Assembly (NCBI GenBank): GCA_029834535.1 | Contig: JAQMWT010000379.1 | Coordinates: 1-64,000, forward strand | Direction: 5' to 3' | Source: Chrysophaeum taylorii | Taxonomy: Eukaryota; Sar; Pelagophyceae; Pelagomonadales; Pelagomonadaceae | DNA length: 64,000 nucleotides | In this document: piece after piece, positions 1-11,500 of the stretch | Layout: each line of letters begins with the position of its first letter | Numbering within the stretch: the first letter of the stretch is position 1 | Program-made: the position numbers and the translations under genes | The notes under the pieces: model-generated | Seen by the model: only the letters and a program-made list of their open reading frames with translations | Told to the model about the DNA's origin: nothing | The model's database searches: none

Positions 1-29
1 TCAGTGTTACTTCGTTCAGTTACGTATTG

Positions 30-969
30 CTAGACGAGGTTTCGAAATCGCTTGCAGCCCTTGCACCACTTGAAGTAGCAGTTCGTGGCGGTGTGTTTCC
101 AGGTGGCCTTGTCGCATTCGCGACACACGTCCTTGTTCTGTTTTGGGATGACGGCGCCGCCGCGCGCAACGGGAGGCTCCGAGGTGGCGTCCTCGGGCGC
201 CGCCGGCGATGGCTTGGTCGCGTCGTCGGGCTTGGCGTCGGTCGAGTCCTCGGGTTTGAGACCGGGCTCGCTGGGCGCGGGAGCCCGACCGCACATCACG
301 CAGTGCCTCGCGCCACGGGCCTTGGCGCGCGGGTAGTTGATGAGCGCGTCGTAGACGGGCGCCGCGCCGTCGGGCAGTTCGGCGAGCGCGGGAATTTCGG
401 TGACGGTCGAACTCACCGCGCCCTCGACCGTCGCCGGCATGACGCGGGCCTTGTCGCCCCCCTTATCGCCCTTCCTCTCGTCCTTGGCGGCAGAGGTCGG
501 CGTCTGCGCGGCCGAGGACGGCAAAACACCGCCGCGGAGGCCCTCGTCGACGCCGTCGTCGGGCTCGTCCTTGAGGGGGGTCGACGGCGCCTCCGTCGTC
601 GTCTTCACCCTCGCTTCCGAAACCTTCTTGCGGCGCATCGAGGGCGAGGGCTTCCGGTCGTCCTCCTCGTCCTTCTTCTTACGCCTCGCCGGCGAGGCCT
701 TCGAGGAGGACGACGACGAAAAGCTCTTCTGGCGCGACACGCCGGACGCCGTCCTCCGACGCGACGACGACGACGACGACGGCATCTTCTTCGACGCCTT
801 GGGCTTGCGGCGCGTCGTCCTCGTGTCGAGCCCGTCGTCCTCCTCCTCCTCCTCCTCCTCCTCCGAGCCGTGGGTGCTCGTCCGCGACAGAGCGTCGCTG
901 CCGATGCGCACGATGAGCCGCGCCTGCGCGACCTCGGACGGGTTCTCGCCGCGAACAAACCCGTCGTTT

Positions 970-1000
<31 letters not shown>

Positions 1001-2318
1001 ACACGTCGCGAACGTCGGCGTCGTCGAGGACGCCGTCGAGATCCATCTCGAAGGCGACGTCGTCCCCAAAGTCCCACGAGGCTGCGTGGTTCCCCGATCG
1101 ACGCCTCCCCTTGGAAGCGGGTGCCGCCGCCTCGCGAGACGGCTGTTTCGCTTCGGACGCGCCGCCGCGACTCGATTCGCGCGACGAGAGCGAGTGCGAA
1201 AGAAAGAACGAGCCCGAAATCTCGGCGGGCGACTCCCCCACGGCGGCCGCGGCCAAGGCCGCCGCGTTCGCGACCGATTCCATCTCGTCCGAGTCCAGCG
1301 ACACGCCCGAGAGGCCCCTCGCGCGCTGCTGCGCGCGCGGCAGCGACGCGCACCCCTCGATGTCCATGAGACTGTCGAACTCGTGGCCGACGCTCGCGAT
1401 CGAGTCCGAGCGCCGCGGCGAGTGGATGCCGTCGAAAGTACCCGCCGCCACGAGCTTGAGGATGAGCGTCGCGTCGCAGCTCGAGACGTACTCGTCCAGC
1501 GCCGCGTGCAGCTCGTCGTGATCCCCGAGTATCAACAAATCTTTGATCGCGCTCTTCTGCTTGTCGTCGATCACCCCGGCCGCCTCGAGCTGCGCGCACG
1601 ACCGGAGCCGCCCCAGCGCGATACCCTTGCTCGTCGCCGCCGCCGCACTGCTGCTGCCCCCTCGTCTCTCGTGCCCGTTCGCGTGCTGCTGCGACGACGC
1701 GTTTTGCGGCGACAGCCCCAGGCGCATCTCCGACAGACTCGTCGACAGCTCCTCGCCCGCGCTCTGCGGCGCCGAGTCCTCGCCCGTGACCTTCCGCCCA
1801 CCCCACGTGTGCGCTGACTGCCGTTCGAGCGTGTTGTGTCGCGGACCCAAAACGCGACACTGCTTGCTCGTCCTCGCGCCGTAGCTCGACGGCGTCGCGT
1901 GCGGCGGCGTGTGGCTCAGGAACATCGACGCGAGCTCGCGCGCGTCGAGCATCGGCGCGCCCTTCCCCCACTCGGACGACGCCCGACCCTCGCCCTCACC
2001 GTGTGCCCCGTGGATCTCGGGCGCGAACACTTTGTCGAGGTCCGCGAGCGACTCGGTTATCATCTCCTGCGGTGACAACCCACGCTTCCCTTCCTCGCCT
2101 TTCCTTCTACTGTGGTTTTCGCCCTCACCTTGCTGCACCCCCGATACGTCCGCGCCGCACTCGCCGTTCCCGCCATTCAGGCAACCCTGCCGCTCTTGGT
2201 TCCCACACTCATCCGCGTGCGCCATAACACTCTGTGCTCCTGGTTGGCAGGCTTGCCCGCGTGTTCCGCACCGCAAGGTGTGCTTCGGTTGGGTCCCTTT
2301 TTTTCCTACGTGGCTCAA
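30..2318 (-). CDS. Acidic, Ser-rich protein with C-terminal Cys-rich (zinc-finger-like) motif
   Basis: One 762-residue open frame. I do not recognise the family. A predicted helical segment near residues 240-295 (containing QLEAAGVIDDKQ and ALDEYVSSCDATLILKL) is followed by long Ser, Asp and Glu runs. The last 110 residues carry ordered Cys pairs (CVMCG, then CREC, then CYFKWCKGC), which suggests a zinc-binding fold. Highly charged low-complexity stretches suggest a nuclear or regulatory protein, but that is only inference. The start is the first in-frame Met; the first 80 residues look poorly conserved in character, so a later Met is possible. The overlapping plus-strand frames of similar size are antisense products of the same codon bias. 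Confidence 0.75.
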
Positions 2319-5300
2319 CGTTGAACTTCAAGAGGCGATAAACACCACTGCATCTCGCTTACCCTCTATTCAACGAGTTGAAGACCCGCAGCTTTATGAA
2401 TTATTATTCCACGAGGCACAGTAATAATTGTTTTTTACATAAAAAAGAAAGTGGGGTTTCCAATGATAGTGGTAGGGTTTTGAGAATCGGCATCTGTCTG
2501 TCTCTCACGCCTGTTTCAAACGACGCAAATTTCGGCGGCTTAGGGACAGCTCACATTAAATAAAAACCCTCGTTTAGTTAGTAGTTAGTTGCTTTTTCAC
2601 CTTACCCTCTCCAAAGATGCCTCGACCTCCGACGACTCTAGCGCGACGTAGTAGGCATCTTGGCGTCACGTCCGCGCGCCCAAGGCTGGCGGCGAGAGGG
2701 CCTGTTGTCCTGTAGGTCCTGCCGGCCCAGGACTTCGAGGCTTTGAGCGCCGACTCCCGCTTGCCGGCGCCCTTGGCGCATGGGCAGTGACGGTTCAGCT
2801 CGTTGGCGACCTTGTGGATCGCCTCGCAGGCGTCCTCGGTGAAGAATCCTTACGTGTGCCAGCGTGTGGCAGCTTACTTGACATGGTCATCGATGATATG
2901 GAGCTTGAGCTTCACGTGGATGGTCGGATACACCGTGCGTGCGGCGGTTGACGGCGCAGAGCCTCTCAACCTCGGAGTCGGTGAGGAGACGCGCAGCGCG
3001 AATGAGATGGAAGAGAGGCGCGTAGGCGCGCTAGAGGGGGTTGACGCGCTAGATGACGGCCTCGATCTCTTCCTTTGCCTTTGTCATCGTGTGACCATCC
3101 GTCTCTATGAGCTCATCGGTGGGTAATCTAGTCCATATGCCGTCGATGTCATCCAGAAAGAGGCCTTCATGGTCGCTCACGAGGCCACGCTGCAGTACGC
3201 CCGACGTGCAACCTGTGATGTATCAAATGAGATCAACGCAACTATTTATCTAACTACATGTGAGCACTATGCATGGGGGATATGCTAATCCCAGCGCCTC
3301 GACGCGCGGGATAAAAAGGCACGGCGTTCAGAGGAGGGCTTCAGAGAGGAGAATTTAAAGGGTGTGAGAGGAGAATTGAAAGGGTGTTACTATCCTGTCG
3401 CAATTTGTCACGGTCTCGAGCGAGGAAGTCAGAGGTCGTTGGTATGCGGAATCCGCGGAGTGCCTTGTTGAGACCCGGCACGTGAACTGTGGGGACTCGC
3501 GCGGATGTTTCGAGGCGCACCTTCATCGACTAGAAATCCTCGTGGTGTTTCGGGTCGTGGCAGGCCTTGACGGTAGCCTCGGGACCTAACGAGGTGTGGT
3601 AGGTGAACCAATAGATGGGCCTGCTGTTGTCGTCCGTGCCGAAGGGTTGGCGGTCAGGATACGCCCCGAGCCATTGACGTAGTAGATGCTGTGCAGCGCC
3701 GGCTGCTTCTTCCCATTGCCGAGTCCCTCCAAGGCCTCGTCGAAGTCCTCGGGGTCGAGCTGGAGGACCTCGTACCAGGTGCACTTAGGGTGGCCAGCCC
3801 AAAAAAAAGGTGTGACCGGGCTTCACGCAGAAGGGGATGCCCTGGAGTGCGCCATTCAACTTGACGTTGAGGCCTTCGATGCATCCAGCAGCACCTTTGA
3901 TTGGAGGACCTGCGTCGAGGGCGCAGTCACGGTATGCTCATGCGAATAAGCGGCCGGCACCGGCCGGCGTGCTCACGCATCAGGCGAGAAAAACCCGGTC
4001 CGTGCGGTTAGCCGGACTTTTCTCGACTGGTGCGTGAGCACGCCGGCCGGCGCTTTGCCCGAAAAGCGCATCGCGTCCTTAATTCAAACAGCCCACAAAC
4101 ACCGCCGCCGACGCGACACATACAAATTCGCGCGCCGCGGCGCCGCTTACCATGACAAGGATGTGTGTCAAGGAGATCGCCTAGCGAGTTTGGTCACTCT
4201 TCCTCCTCAAGCATCGACGGCCGGCGCCACGGCGTTCGGCCTCCAGATCAACTTAGTGTTGAAATGTCGATTAGGGTTTTAAGAGAGAGCTGTCACTAGC
4301 CGCCGGAGCGAAACAGCTGTGCTCTGCGCCCGGGTGGCCAACACGAGCGGATATATGGCCTCGCTGGTGCGTCGGACAGCTTTTTTTGTCTACGACGGAA
4401 CCAGAGCCTGGCCTTGTTCCCGCCGGCGCCCCGGAAGTTCAGGCCCGACCCCTTCCTAAACATAGGGATTCGTGGCTCTCGAAGGCTATGAAGGACTAAG
4501 CCGCGCGGCGGGCGGCTGGTAAATCCCAGGGGCTCAAGGCGATCATGGTAGAGTGCGATGCGATGTACGGTGCGAACGCAGCGTCCTCTGAGCGTACGGT
4601 CCAGCGCTACCTGATCTCCTGTAATATCGTTGCCGGCGCAAAGTCTCGAAGCCGGAAGGCGAGCTTCTCTCCCGGCGTGCTCTCGACGCTTGTCGAGCTC
4701 GTCGGCATCGTGCGCTCTATGCCCATCCCCGTCTACAAGCGTCATCGACTAGGCTCAGCGCCTCATCGCCCAGCACTCATCGTACAACCCTGAGTTCGTG
4801 GAAACGGATGACGATGGACAGTCACGCCGTGACGACCAAGGCAACTTCGCTCTGACGAATGGGACAGTGCCAAGGTCGCCTTGATGCGCGCCATCGAGAA
4901 CAATACGGCAAGCAGATTTCCCTGCCTGGTTCCCTGAGAAGCTCAAACCGAAGTTCGGTGCCGGCGTCCACCTCCAAGAAGAAGCAGACAACATCAAACT
5001 TCGAGATGGGCGGTTGCGTCACGTGGACCCGTATGGTGAGCATATCCAGCGCCTCTCTGCCGCCGCTGGGTGACCTTCCGACCAACCAAAACACCACAAA
5101 CTAGCCACTCTATACTCAGGTTCTCGTTACCTACTGAAGGTGGTATGTGGTACTATTAACATATGATAAAAAGACACTGAAAGAAAAGAAATCCCCTTGT
5201 CCGAATCGTCCATGTACAGAAAATATAGCTCGCAGACTCATCTTGTGGTGCGTTATCGTCGTATGAGAAAACCCGAAACTAGATGGAAGACCTCCGAAAA

Positions 5301-5951
5301 CGACGAAAGAGAGGCGCCATTTTTTGTGCGCTAACCCCGCCTCAATCCTATGTCTTCCATCCCTCGGACCGACCACAGAGGGAGAGATCTCGAAGCCGCC
5401 ACGAAGAAGGAGAGAGGGATTAAAAAAATTAAACAGAAGCGAGCTCTCCCCCGCAGCGCAAACGCGCTTGCGTTTTCGAACCCCAATACGACTCCAGCGA
5501 CACTCCAGACCGACATACTATAAGGGGCCTCATCAAAGAAGAAAGGCGCGCAGCGAAAATTCGGCGCTCGATTTTGAACTCGGCCACTCCCCCTGCAGAT
5601 GTAGACGGCTTATCGGGACAGGAGCACGCAGGACAACCAGCGCGCTCGTTTTTTCTCCGTCGACAACGGCGGGGATGTTTACAGTTGTTGGAGGAAGGAG
5701 GATTTCTCTCCACTAGTGAGGGGAATGCGATGAGCACGGGTATATGGACATGGTGAGGGAGCTAAAAGGAGAGCGTCGCTCTGGCGCGCACGTGGGCGGT
5801 GGTACGTGCGCATTCGCTCCGCCCGCCAATCATCATCACCATCATCATCATCACGGGATCGTCGTCGAAGACCACCAGACAAGGGGAAGTGACGTGCACC
5901 ACGCCGGGGTGGGGTGACCCGGAGGAGGACACGGAAGGAGGCGTCGAGGGG
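2319..5951. other. Gene-poor DNA with decayed coding fragments
   Basis: No intact gene is seen over 3.6 kb. Minus-strand sequence around 3,530-3,950 still reads as coherent protein text in adjoining frames (for example PKCTWYEVLQLDPEDFDEAL), which indicates a dead coding region of unrecognised family. Plus-strand 4,545-4,740 contains a helix-turn-helix-like stretch (SSERTVQRYLIS) of the sort seen in DNA-transposon transposases, but too little is left to classify it. The rest, including 5,100-5,760, shows nothing I can support. Confidence 0.5.
3959..4051. repeat. 40-bp near-perfect fold-back (inverted repeat)
   Basis: The left arm (about 3,960-4,000) and right arm (about 4,011-4,051) are reverse complements over about 40 bp with only a few mismatches. 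A loop of about 10-13 nt separates them. The shared core is GGCGTGCTCACGCA. It could be two abutting terminal inverted repeats, a fold-back element or a structural hairpin. Confidence 0.75.
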
Positions 5952-7535
5952 CTAGTAAGAGCCGAGGCGCCTCGGTGGCTTGTGGCGATGGTCGTGAGGA
6001 TGAGAGTGATCGGGCGAGTCGTAGGCGGACATCGCGGCGGTGGGGCGCGCGCGGCGATGGTCGTCCGCGCGCGGGTCTTTGGGGGGCGTCTTCACGGGGG
6101 TTTCGGCGGTGGTGGGTCTAGCGTCGTCGTGGCGCGGGGGTCGGTCGGCGAGGCCGTAGTCCCGACAGCGCTTAAGGTCGAGCTCGAGTTGCTGAAGGCT
6201 GAGGGGGGGTTCTTTGGCGAGGGTGAGGGGGGGCGGGTCCTTGGCGACGTGGACGATTTCGGCGACGGCCTCGACGACGGTCGCGCCAAGATCTTCGTCG
6301 TGTTCGGGGACGTCGTCGTCGTCAAAGGCGAAGGGCGGGGGGTCGTATTTGGGGAGGGGTTCGTCCTCGTCCGAGTCGACGCTCTGTGCCAGGAGGCTCG
6401 CGCAGAGTGGTCCGCCGACGCGCGCGGGGAGGCCGACGAGACCGTCGTCGTCGAAGGGGTCGACGATGTCGAGGGTCTTGGGCCGGACGAAGGGCGACGA
6501 GTCTTTTGCGAGTGGAAGGGCGCCGCGCGCGCTCGGGAGACCGCGCGAGCGACTCGAGCTCGCGCCGGGTCGCGAGGCGTCGCCGCGGTCGTCCTTTCGA
6601 TCGTTTTGGTAGTCGTCGTTTTGGTCGTCGTTTTGGTCGTCGTCGTCGTCGTCGTCGTCGGAAAAGAAAGCCTGGGCGTCGACGCCGCGCGAGGTCGAGT
6701 GGCTGTCGAGGTATTGGGCGCGGTCGAGGGGCGAGGTCGGGGAGCTGCCCGACAATCGGCGGGCGAATCGGGCCGCGCTGACAAACGGCGGCGAGGAGCT
6801 CAGGATGCTCTTCGGGAGCTCGAAGCCGTCGGGGGACGAGGAACCCGGGACAAACGAGGCGAAGGGAGGCGGTTGAAGGCGCTTGAGGTCGTCGTCGGCG
6901 GGCGACGAGGGCGAGTAGGCCGCGAAGAGGTCTTCGCGGCGTCGCGAGGTCGCGGACGAGACGACGGCGGACGAGTTGACGACTGGCGGCTTAGTCGGCG
7001 TCGCGCGCGCGGCGGGCTCGGAGGCCGGCGCGCGGCGGGGGGGGACGGCGGGAATGGGCCTTTTGGCGAACATGAGTGGGGACGGGAGACGACGGTGGCG
7101 ACTCGAGCCCGAGGAGCCGCCCTCGTCGTCGTCGTCGTCGTCGGCCGCGTACCCGAACGGCGCCGCGAAATGCGGCGGCTTGTCCGCCTTGGCGGCTAGG
7201 TGCTCCATCATGAGGCGCTCCCCGCCGTTCCGGTCTTCGGCGCTGCGCGAGACCTGCCGCACCCCGAGAGGGAGTTGCTGCGGCATGCCGACGGCGCTGG
7301 CCGCGAGGTGCGCGGGACGCTTGGACGACGGCGCGTCGAGCGACGAGCCGGGGGGCGACCGCACCGCCGCCGGGCCCGCCGACGTCCTCGGCTCGTTCTC
7401 GCGCAGGATCCACTTGGTGGCAGCGTCTTTAGTGTCGTCGCTCTCGAGCGGGGCCGTCCGCGCGCGTTGGACGAGCGGTCCCTCGAGGAGGTGGTGGTGG
7501 TGGACGTCGTCGTTTTTGGCCGTCTTGGCGACGCG

Positions 7536-7573
<38 letters not shown>

Positions 7574-8516
7574 TGCGGCCCTCGGCGCGCTGGTGTTTGT
7601 TGGCCGCGGGGGGCTTGAGCGCGGGCGGTGGCAAGACGATGTCTTCGGTCGAGGAGGCGCCGTTGTCGAAGAAGAGGGGGCCGCCGTCGAGCTTGGAGGC
7701 GTCGAGGTCTTCGTCGTCGCTGTGCTTGGGCGACGAGGCCGAGAGCAAGATAGAGAGGGCCGAGGGGGTGCGCTGCATGTCGGGGGGGGGCAGCTTGGCC
7801 GCCTCCTCGACCTGCTGCTCGGCGACCTGCGCGCCGAGATCGGCCCGCGGCGGGGCCTCGTACGAGGCACCGATCGAGTACGTCCCAAAGGCGCACTCGG
7901 CGACGGGGAGAGCCAATTTGGAGACGCGCGCGTCGGCAAACTCGAGGGGCGGGTTCGGCTGGTACGCGGCCGAGTCGTGGCCGTTTAATAGCAACCACGC
8001 GTCCGAGTCGGCCTCGCGCGTGCAGACTGCGAACCCGAGGGAACCGGAGGGCCTTCCGACGCGACGCGCGTGATCGGCTTCCCTCGCGAGCCGAGTCGCC
8101 GGCATCAGCAGGCTGCGCGAGTAGAGCGTCCGCAGGAGCAGCACGAGCCGCTTCCAGAGCGACCGGACCTCGGCTAGGAGCTCCTTCTCGTCCTCGGCCC
8201 CGCTCAGCGGCCGCTCGCTCGGAGCGAAGTGGAGGTCCCATCGCTCGAGGAGGCGACGCTTCTCGCTCTTCTCGGCCGGCCGCCACACGATGAGGATCCG
8301 CAACGGCAGGTGCAGGTCGCGTCGCCAGTACTCCATCATACCCCGCAGCACGTCGACCTCGTCGATGTCGATGTTGAACCGCGTCCGACCCACGCGCCGA
8401 CCGAGCTCGCGGGACTCGTGGATGCGGTTCAGCAGAACGATCTCCGCCGCCTTGGCGAGAGCCTCGAACATCACCTGGTCGCACTTGGCGCGCGCGGCAC
8501 CGTACGCCATTGCCAT
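5952..8516 (-). CDS. ATG13: Autophagy-related protein 13 (HORMA domain)
   Basis: 854 residues. The first 215 read as the ATG13 HORMA domain: an opening helix (KCDQVMFEALAKAAEIVLLN), then RFNIDIDEVDVLRG, then LPLRILIVWRP and LLERWDLHF. These are followed by the helix LWKRLVLLLRTLYSRSLLMP and the closing strands LPVAECAFGTYSIGASY. The remaining 640 residues are disordered, rich in Ser, Pro and Asp runs, as expected for the ATG1-binding tail. ATG13 is the regulatory subunit of the ATG1/ULK kinase complex that starts autophagosome formation. The tail is longer than in yeast or human proteins because of simple-sequence expansions. It is divergent from the next gene, with 211 bp between the start codons. 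Confidence 0.85.
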
Positions 8517-8706
8517 GATTTCTAATTTATTTCGCTGACAACGGCGTTGCCTTCATGATCGTCGCCGCCTTGTTGGCCGGCGACTCGCTGAGTTGTTGTT
8601 GTCCTTCCTTGTATATACTTAACGCTACGCGAGAGTCTTCCCGCACCTTCTTTTATGCTTCCTCTTCATCAACGCGTATTGCTTACCCTTCTACAGTTAG
8701 CATCTG

Positions 8707-8727
8707 GACCGACCGACCGACCGACCG
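8707..8727 (+). repeat. (GACC)n microsatellite abutting a start codon
   Basis: Five tandem GACC units end immediately 5' of the ATG at 8,728. The same arrangement recurs at three other start codons in this window (12,628, 35,979 and 49,789). Confidence 0.9.
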
Positions 8728-11151
8728 ATGGGCCCCTCCCCTAGAGTCCTCCGCCCTGAAGACGGCGACGCCGTCGGGCCAGCCTGGCGCAGCCCCGGAG
8801 CATCCGTCGAGGCATCGCCCTCGGCGTGGCTCGCGAGCTCTCCTCGGCTCGGCCCCGACACGACCGGTCGCACCGAACTGTGGAACATGCAGTCGCCCGT
8901 GACCGTCGAGGAGACCGCGTTGCGGCGGCGGCTGGGGCTCGCCCTCGGGGACGAGCGGAAGGTCACCTTTTGCTCCCCCCGCAGCGACGACTCGGGAAGC
9001 CCCCAACGGCGGCAGTCGTCTCACCGCGGCGCGTGCGCGCGAGCGGTGTCGCGACTCGTGGTCGTCGACAAGGACGGCTCGCTGTGCCGAAACGCCGCGC
9101 TCGGCGCCTTTGTTCGCGGGCCGCCGCTCCGCGGCATCGCGGTGTCGGCCTTGCGCGCCTGGGCCCTCGTTCCCGTCCGCGACGACGACGCACCCGCCAT
9201 ACGAAGACTCGCGAGTCGTCCGCGTCAGGCGCTCCTGCCGTTGGGCGTCGAGGCCCTCAACCTCGGCGCCACCAAGGTTGGCGTCGACGCTCTCGTCCCC
9301 CTCGTCTACGCCGGCGAGGGCGGCGCCGTGCGCCACGCGACATCACTCTGCACCTACGCCGAGGCCGCCGCCGAGAAGCTCGCCGTCGCGATCAAGGCTC
9401 ATGCGGTCGGCGCCGGCGCTTCGCGCTCTGATCTCGTCTGCTCCGTCGACCCCGCGACCGGCGAGTGCGCGCCGCTCTACGAGACCAAGCACCTCGACGT
9501 TATCGCCGTCGCCGCGCCGCCAAGCGGGGCCGTCGACGGCGCCAAGGCCGCCGGCACGACCAAAACGGCGCTCTGGTGGCGAGACGTGACCTTCCTCGTC
9601 CTCTGTCGCGACGCCGGCATCCTCGTCGCGCGCGCCAAGCGCGCCGCCCTCGCGCCCCTCGCCCTCGGCCGCCGTCCGCCTGGCGACCCAAAATGGCTCG
9701 CCATCGGCGGCGGCAACAACGAGCCCCCCATCATCCTCGTCGGCATCGGCGATGCCGTCTTCGCGGCCTCGATTCGCGACCACTGCCTCGTCGAGTGCGC
9801 GCGATCTCCCGCCAAGAACCCCGTGGCCGCCTTCGTCGTGCCCCCCGCCCCGTCGGAGGACGACGACGGCGTGCAGGAGGAGACCCCGACGAAAACCATT
9901 ACTCCCGGAAGCCGTCGTCTTCCGGCACCACCACCCGGAGCCGACGACGAAAACGACGACGACGCGGGCTCGGGGCGGCAGCGATTGGCGGATCGGTACC
10001 AACCGCTGACGCCGTACATGATGGGATCGTTTTACCAGGAGGACGACAAGATCGCGAGGAACGAGGAATGCCCCGAAACCGATCGGCGCGCGCCCGCGAC
10101 GCTCGAGCAACGACCGCGACGAGCGCCGCCGCCGCCGCCAGTCGAGGCCCCCGCGGAGGTCGCGCCGTGGCGCGAAAACCTCGGACCGCTCCTGGTCGTC
10201 GACCCGAGCGGCGGCGTGCTGCGGTCGAATTGGAACCTCACCGAGTTCAAAGACATTCCCGCGAGCACGTCCGCGTTCCGCGTCGACGGCCTCGCCTACG
10301 CGACGTCGACCGAAACGATTCTCGCTCTCGACTCGGAGAGACGCCAAATCGCGAGCCTCGAGTTCGACCTCGATACCGTTGCCGTCAAGAGCCGTTTGCA
10401 ACTCCGCTTTGATGGCGTCCCGATCGAGGACCTCAGGATCGCCTCGCCCTGCGTCGTCGACGATCAACTCAGCGTCGTCCTCAAGTGGTCCCGAGACGTT
10501 GAGGCGACCCTCGGCTCGGTCGACGGCGACGCCATTGCTCGCGTCGATCTCACGACCGGCGACCTCGACGTCGTCCACGTCTTTTCCCGGAGGGACGTCC
10601 TCGCCCTCGCGTCGCGCTCCGACGACGATGGTTTTTTCTTTTGGTCGCGCGCGGACGGCCTCTGCAAACTCGACACTTCCGGCGAGCGCCAGATGTCGTC
10701 GGACCGTCGCCGTCGAGGAGAAGGTCAGCTCCTTATTTCACTCGTTTGAACTCACCCCCGGTACGGTACGGTAGGCGACGACCTCATCTGTGCGATGACG
10801 TCTTCTTCGAGAGACCTGTTCGGCGTGGGCCGAGACCTCGTCTATACGATCTGCCCCGCCGACGGTGCGCTTCGACAAACCTCCTTCTGGAGAGATTCAT
10901 GCCTTCCTCAGGTTCGCTCGGTCGCACGGCCGGCCTCCCTCGTCCGGACCCAGCGTCCTGTGTCTCTGCCCATATTCATTCATCGCCGCGAATACAGGCG
11001 AGGCGAGCGCGTGTTGTTGGATCGGCCACGCGGGTCTCTCCGCCGCCTTTCATCATCACGCAAGTCGAACCTACGACTTCTGACGACGCGCCTGGACCAA
11101 GGCCGCGCCGGTTCGTCGTTGCGGCACAATTTTCTTCTTCTTCGGGATTGA
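8728..11151 (+). CDS. Unidentified spliced protein, possible beta-propeller
   Basis: Exon 1 (8,728-10,723) encodes about 665 residues. They are a Pro/Arg-rich start, then repeated short beta-strand-like blocks (LVVVDKDGSLCRN, LLVVDPSGGVLRSNW, TILALDSERRQIASLEF) separated by an acidic linker. This resembles a WD-like or other propeller, but no family is recognised. A 51-nt GT-AG intron (10,724-10,774) restores the frame as GEGDDLICAMTSSSRDLFG and continues to about 10,911. Downstream exon borders are uncertain: a second GT at 10,912 can join acceptors at 10,953 or 10,997, giving ends at 11,151 or 11,246. The end given here is the simpler one. An APC1-like identity was considered and not supported. 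Confidence 0.6.
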
Positions 11152-11500
11152 TTCCCCCACTTCACGCGCAGCAGAGATTTCTTCTCTTATTTGAAGCAAG
11201 CTGCGTCGCGCTACGACGACGTGAGCGGGGGCTCTCGGCGAGCTGAGCTTCCCTTATCATCTTCGGGGGTCCCTCATTCATTCATTCATTCATTCCTTCG
11301 TTCACTAATTCGCGCAAGATCCTCCTATAGTAGTGCACGCAAGCGTGCGTGCGTGCGTGCTTCGTCGTCGCCAGACAGGCGGCACACTACCGCTACACTG
11401 CGGCGTGCAACGAACGACGACGCGGATTGTGTCGTTGCTTGCGCCCAGAGAGAGCGCGCTAGTCGAGCCAACAACAATCAGGATTGACGACAACAGACTG
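11152..11500. other. Intergenic, convergent 3' region with (ATTC)n array
   Basis: This lies between the 3' ends of the plus-strand unidentified gene and the minus-strand Deltex-like gene. It contains an (ATTC)n run at about 11,275-11,296. Alternative terminal exons of the upstream gene may extend to 11,246. Nothing else is supported. Confidence 0.5.

Noticed and set aside
27-1817. 596-codon plus-strand frame
   Set aside because: Arg/Leu/Val-rich antisense of the minus-strand zinc-finger-like gene; no domain pattern.
2571-2597. TTAGTTAG run as another SINE tail
   Set aside because: The upstream sequence does not match the SINE 3' end or hairpin, and no flanking duplication was found.
8728-10723. 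Possible APC1 (anaphase-promoting complex) N-terminus
   Set aside because: There are propeller-like blocks, but I could not match APC1 motifs or length, so it is left unidentified.
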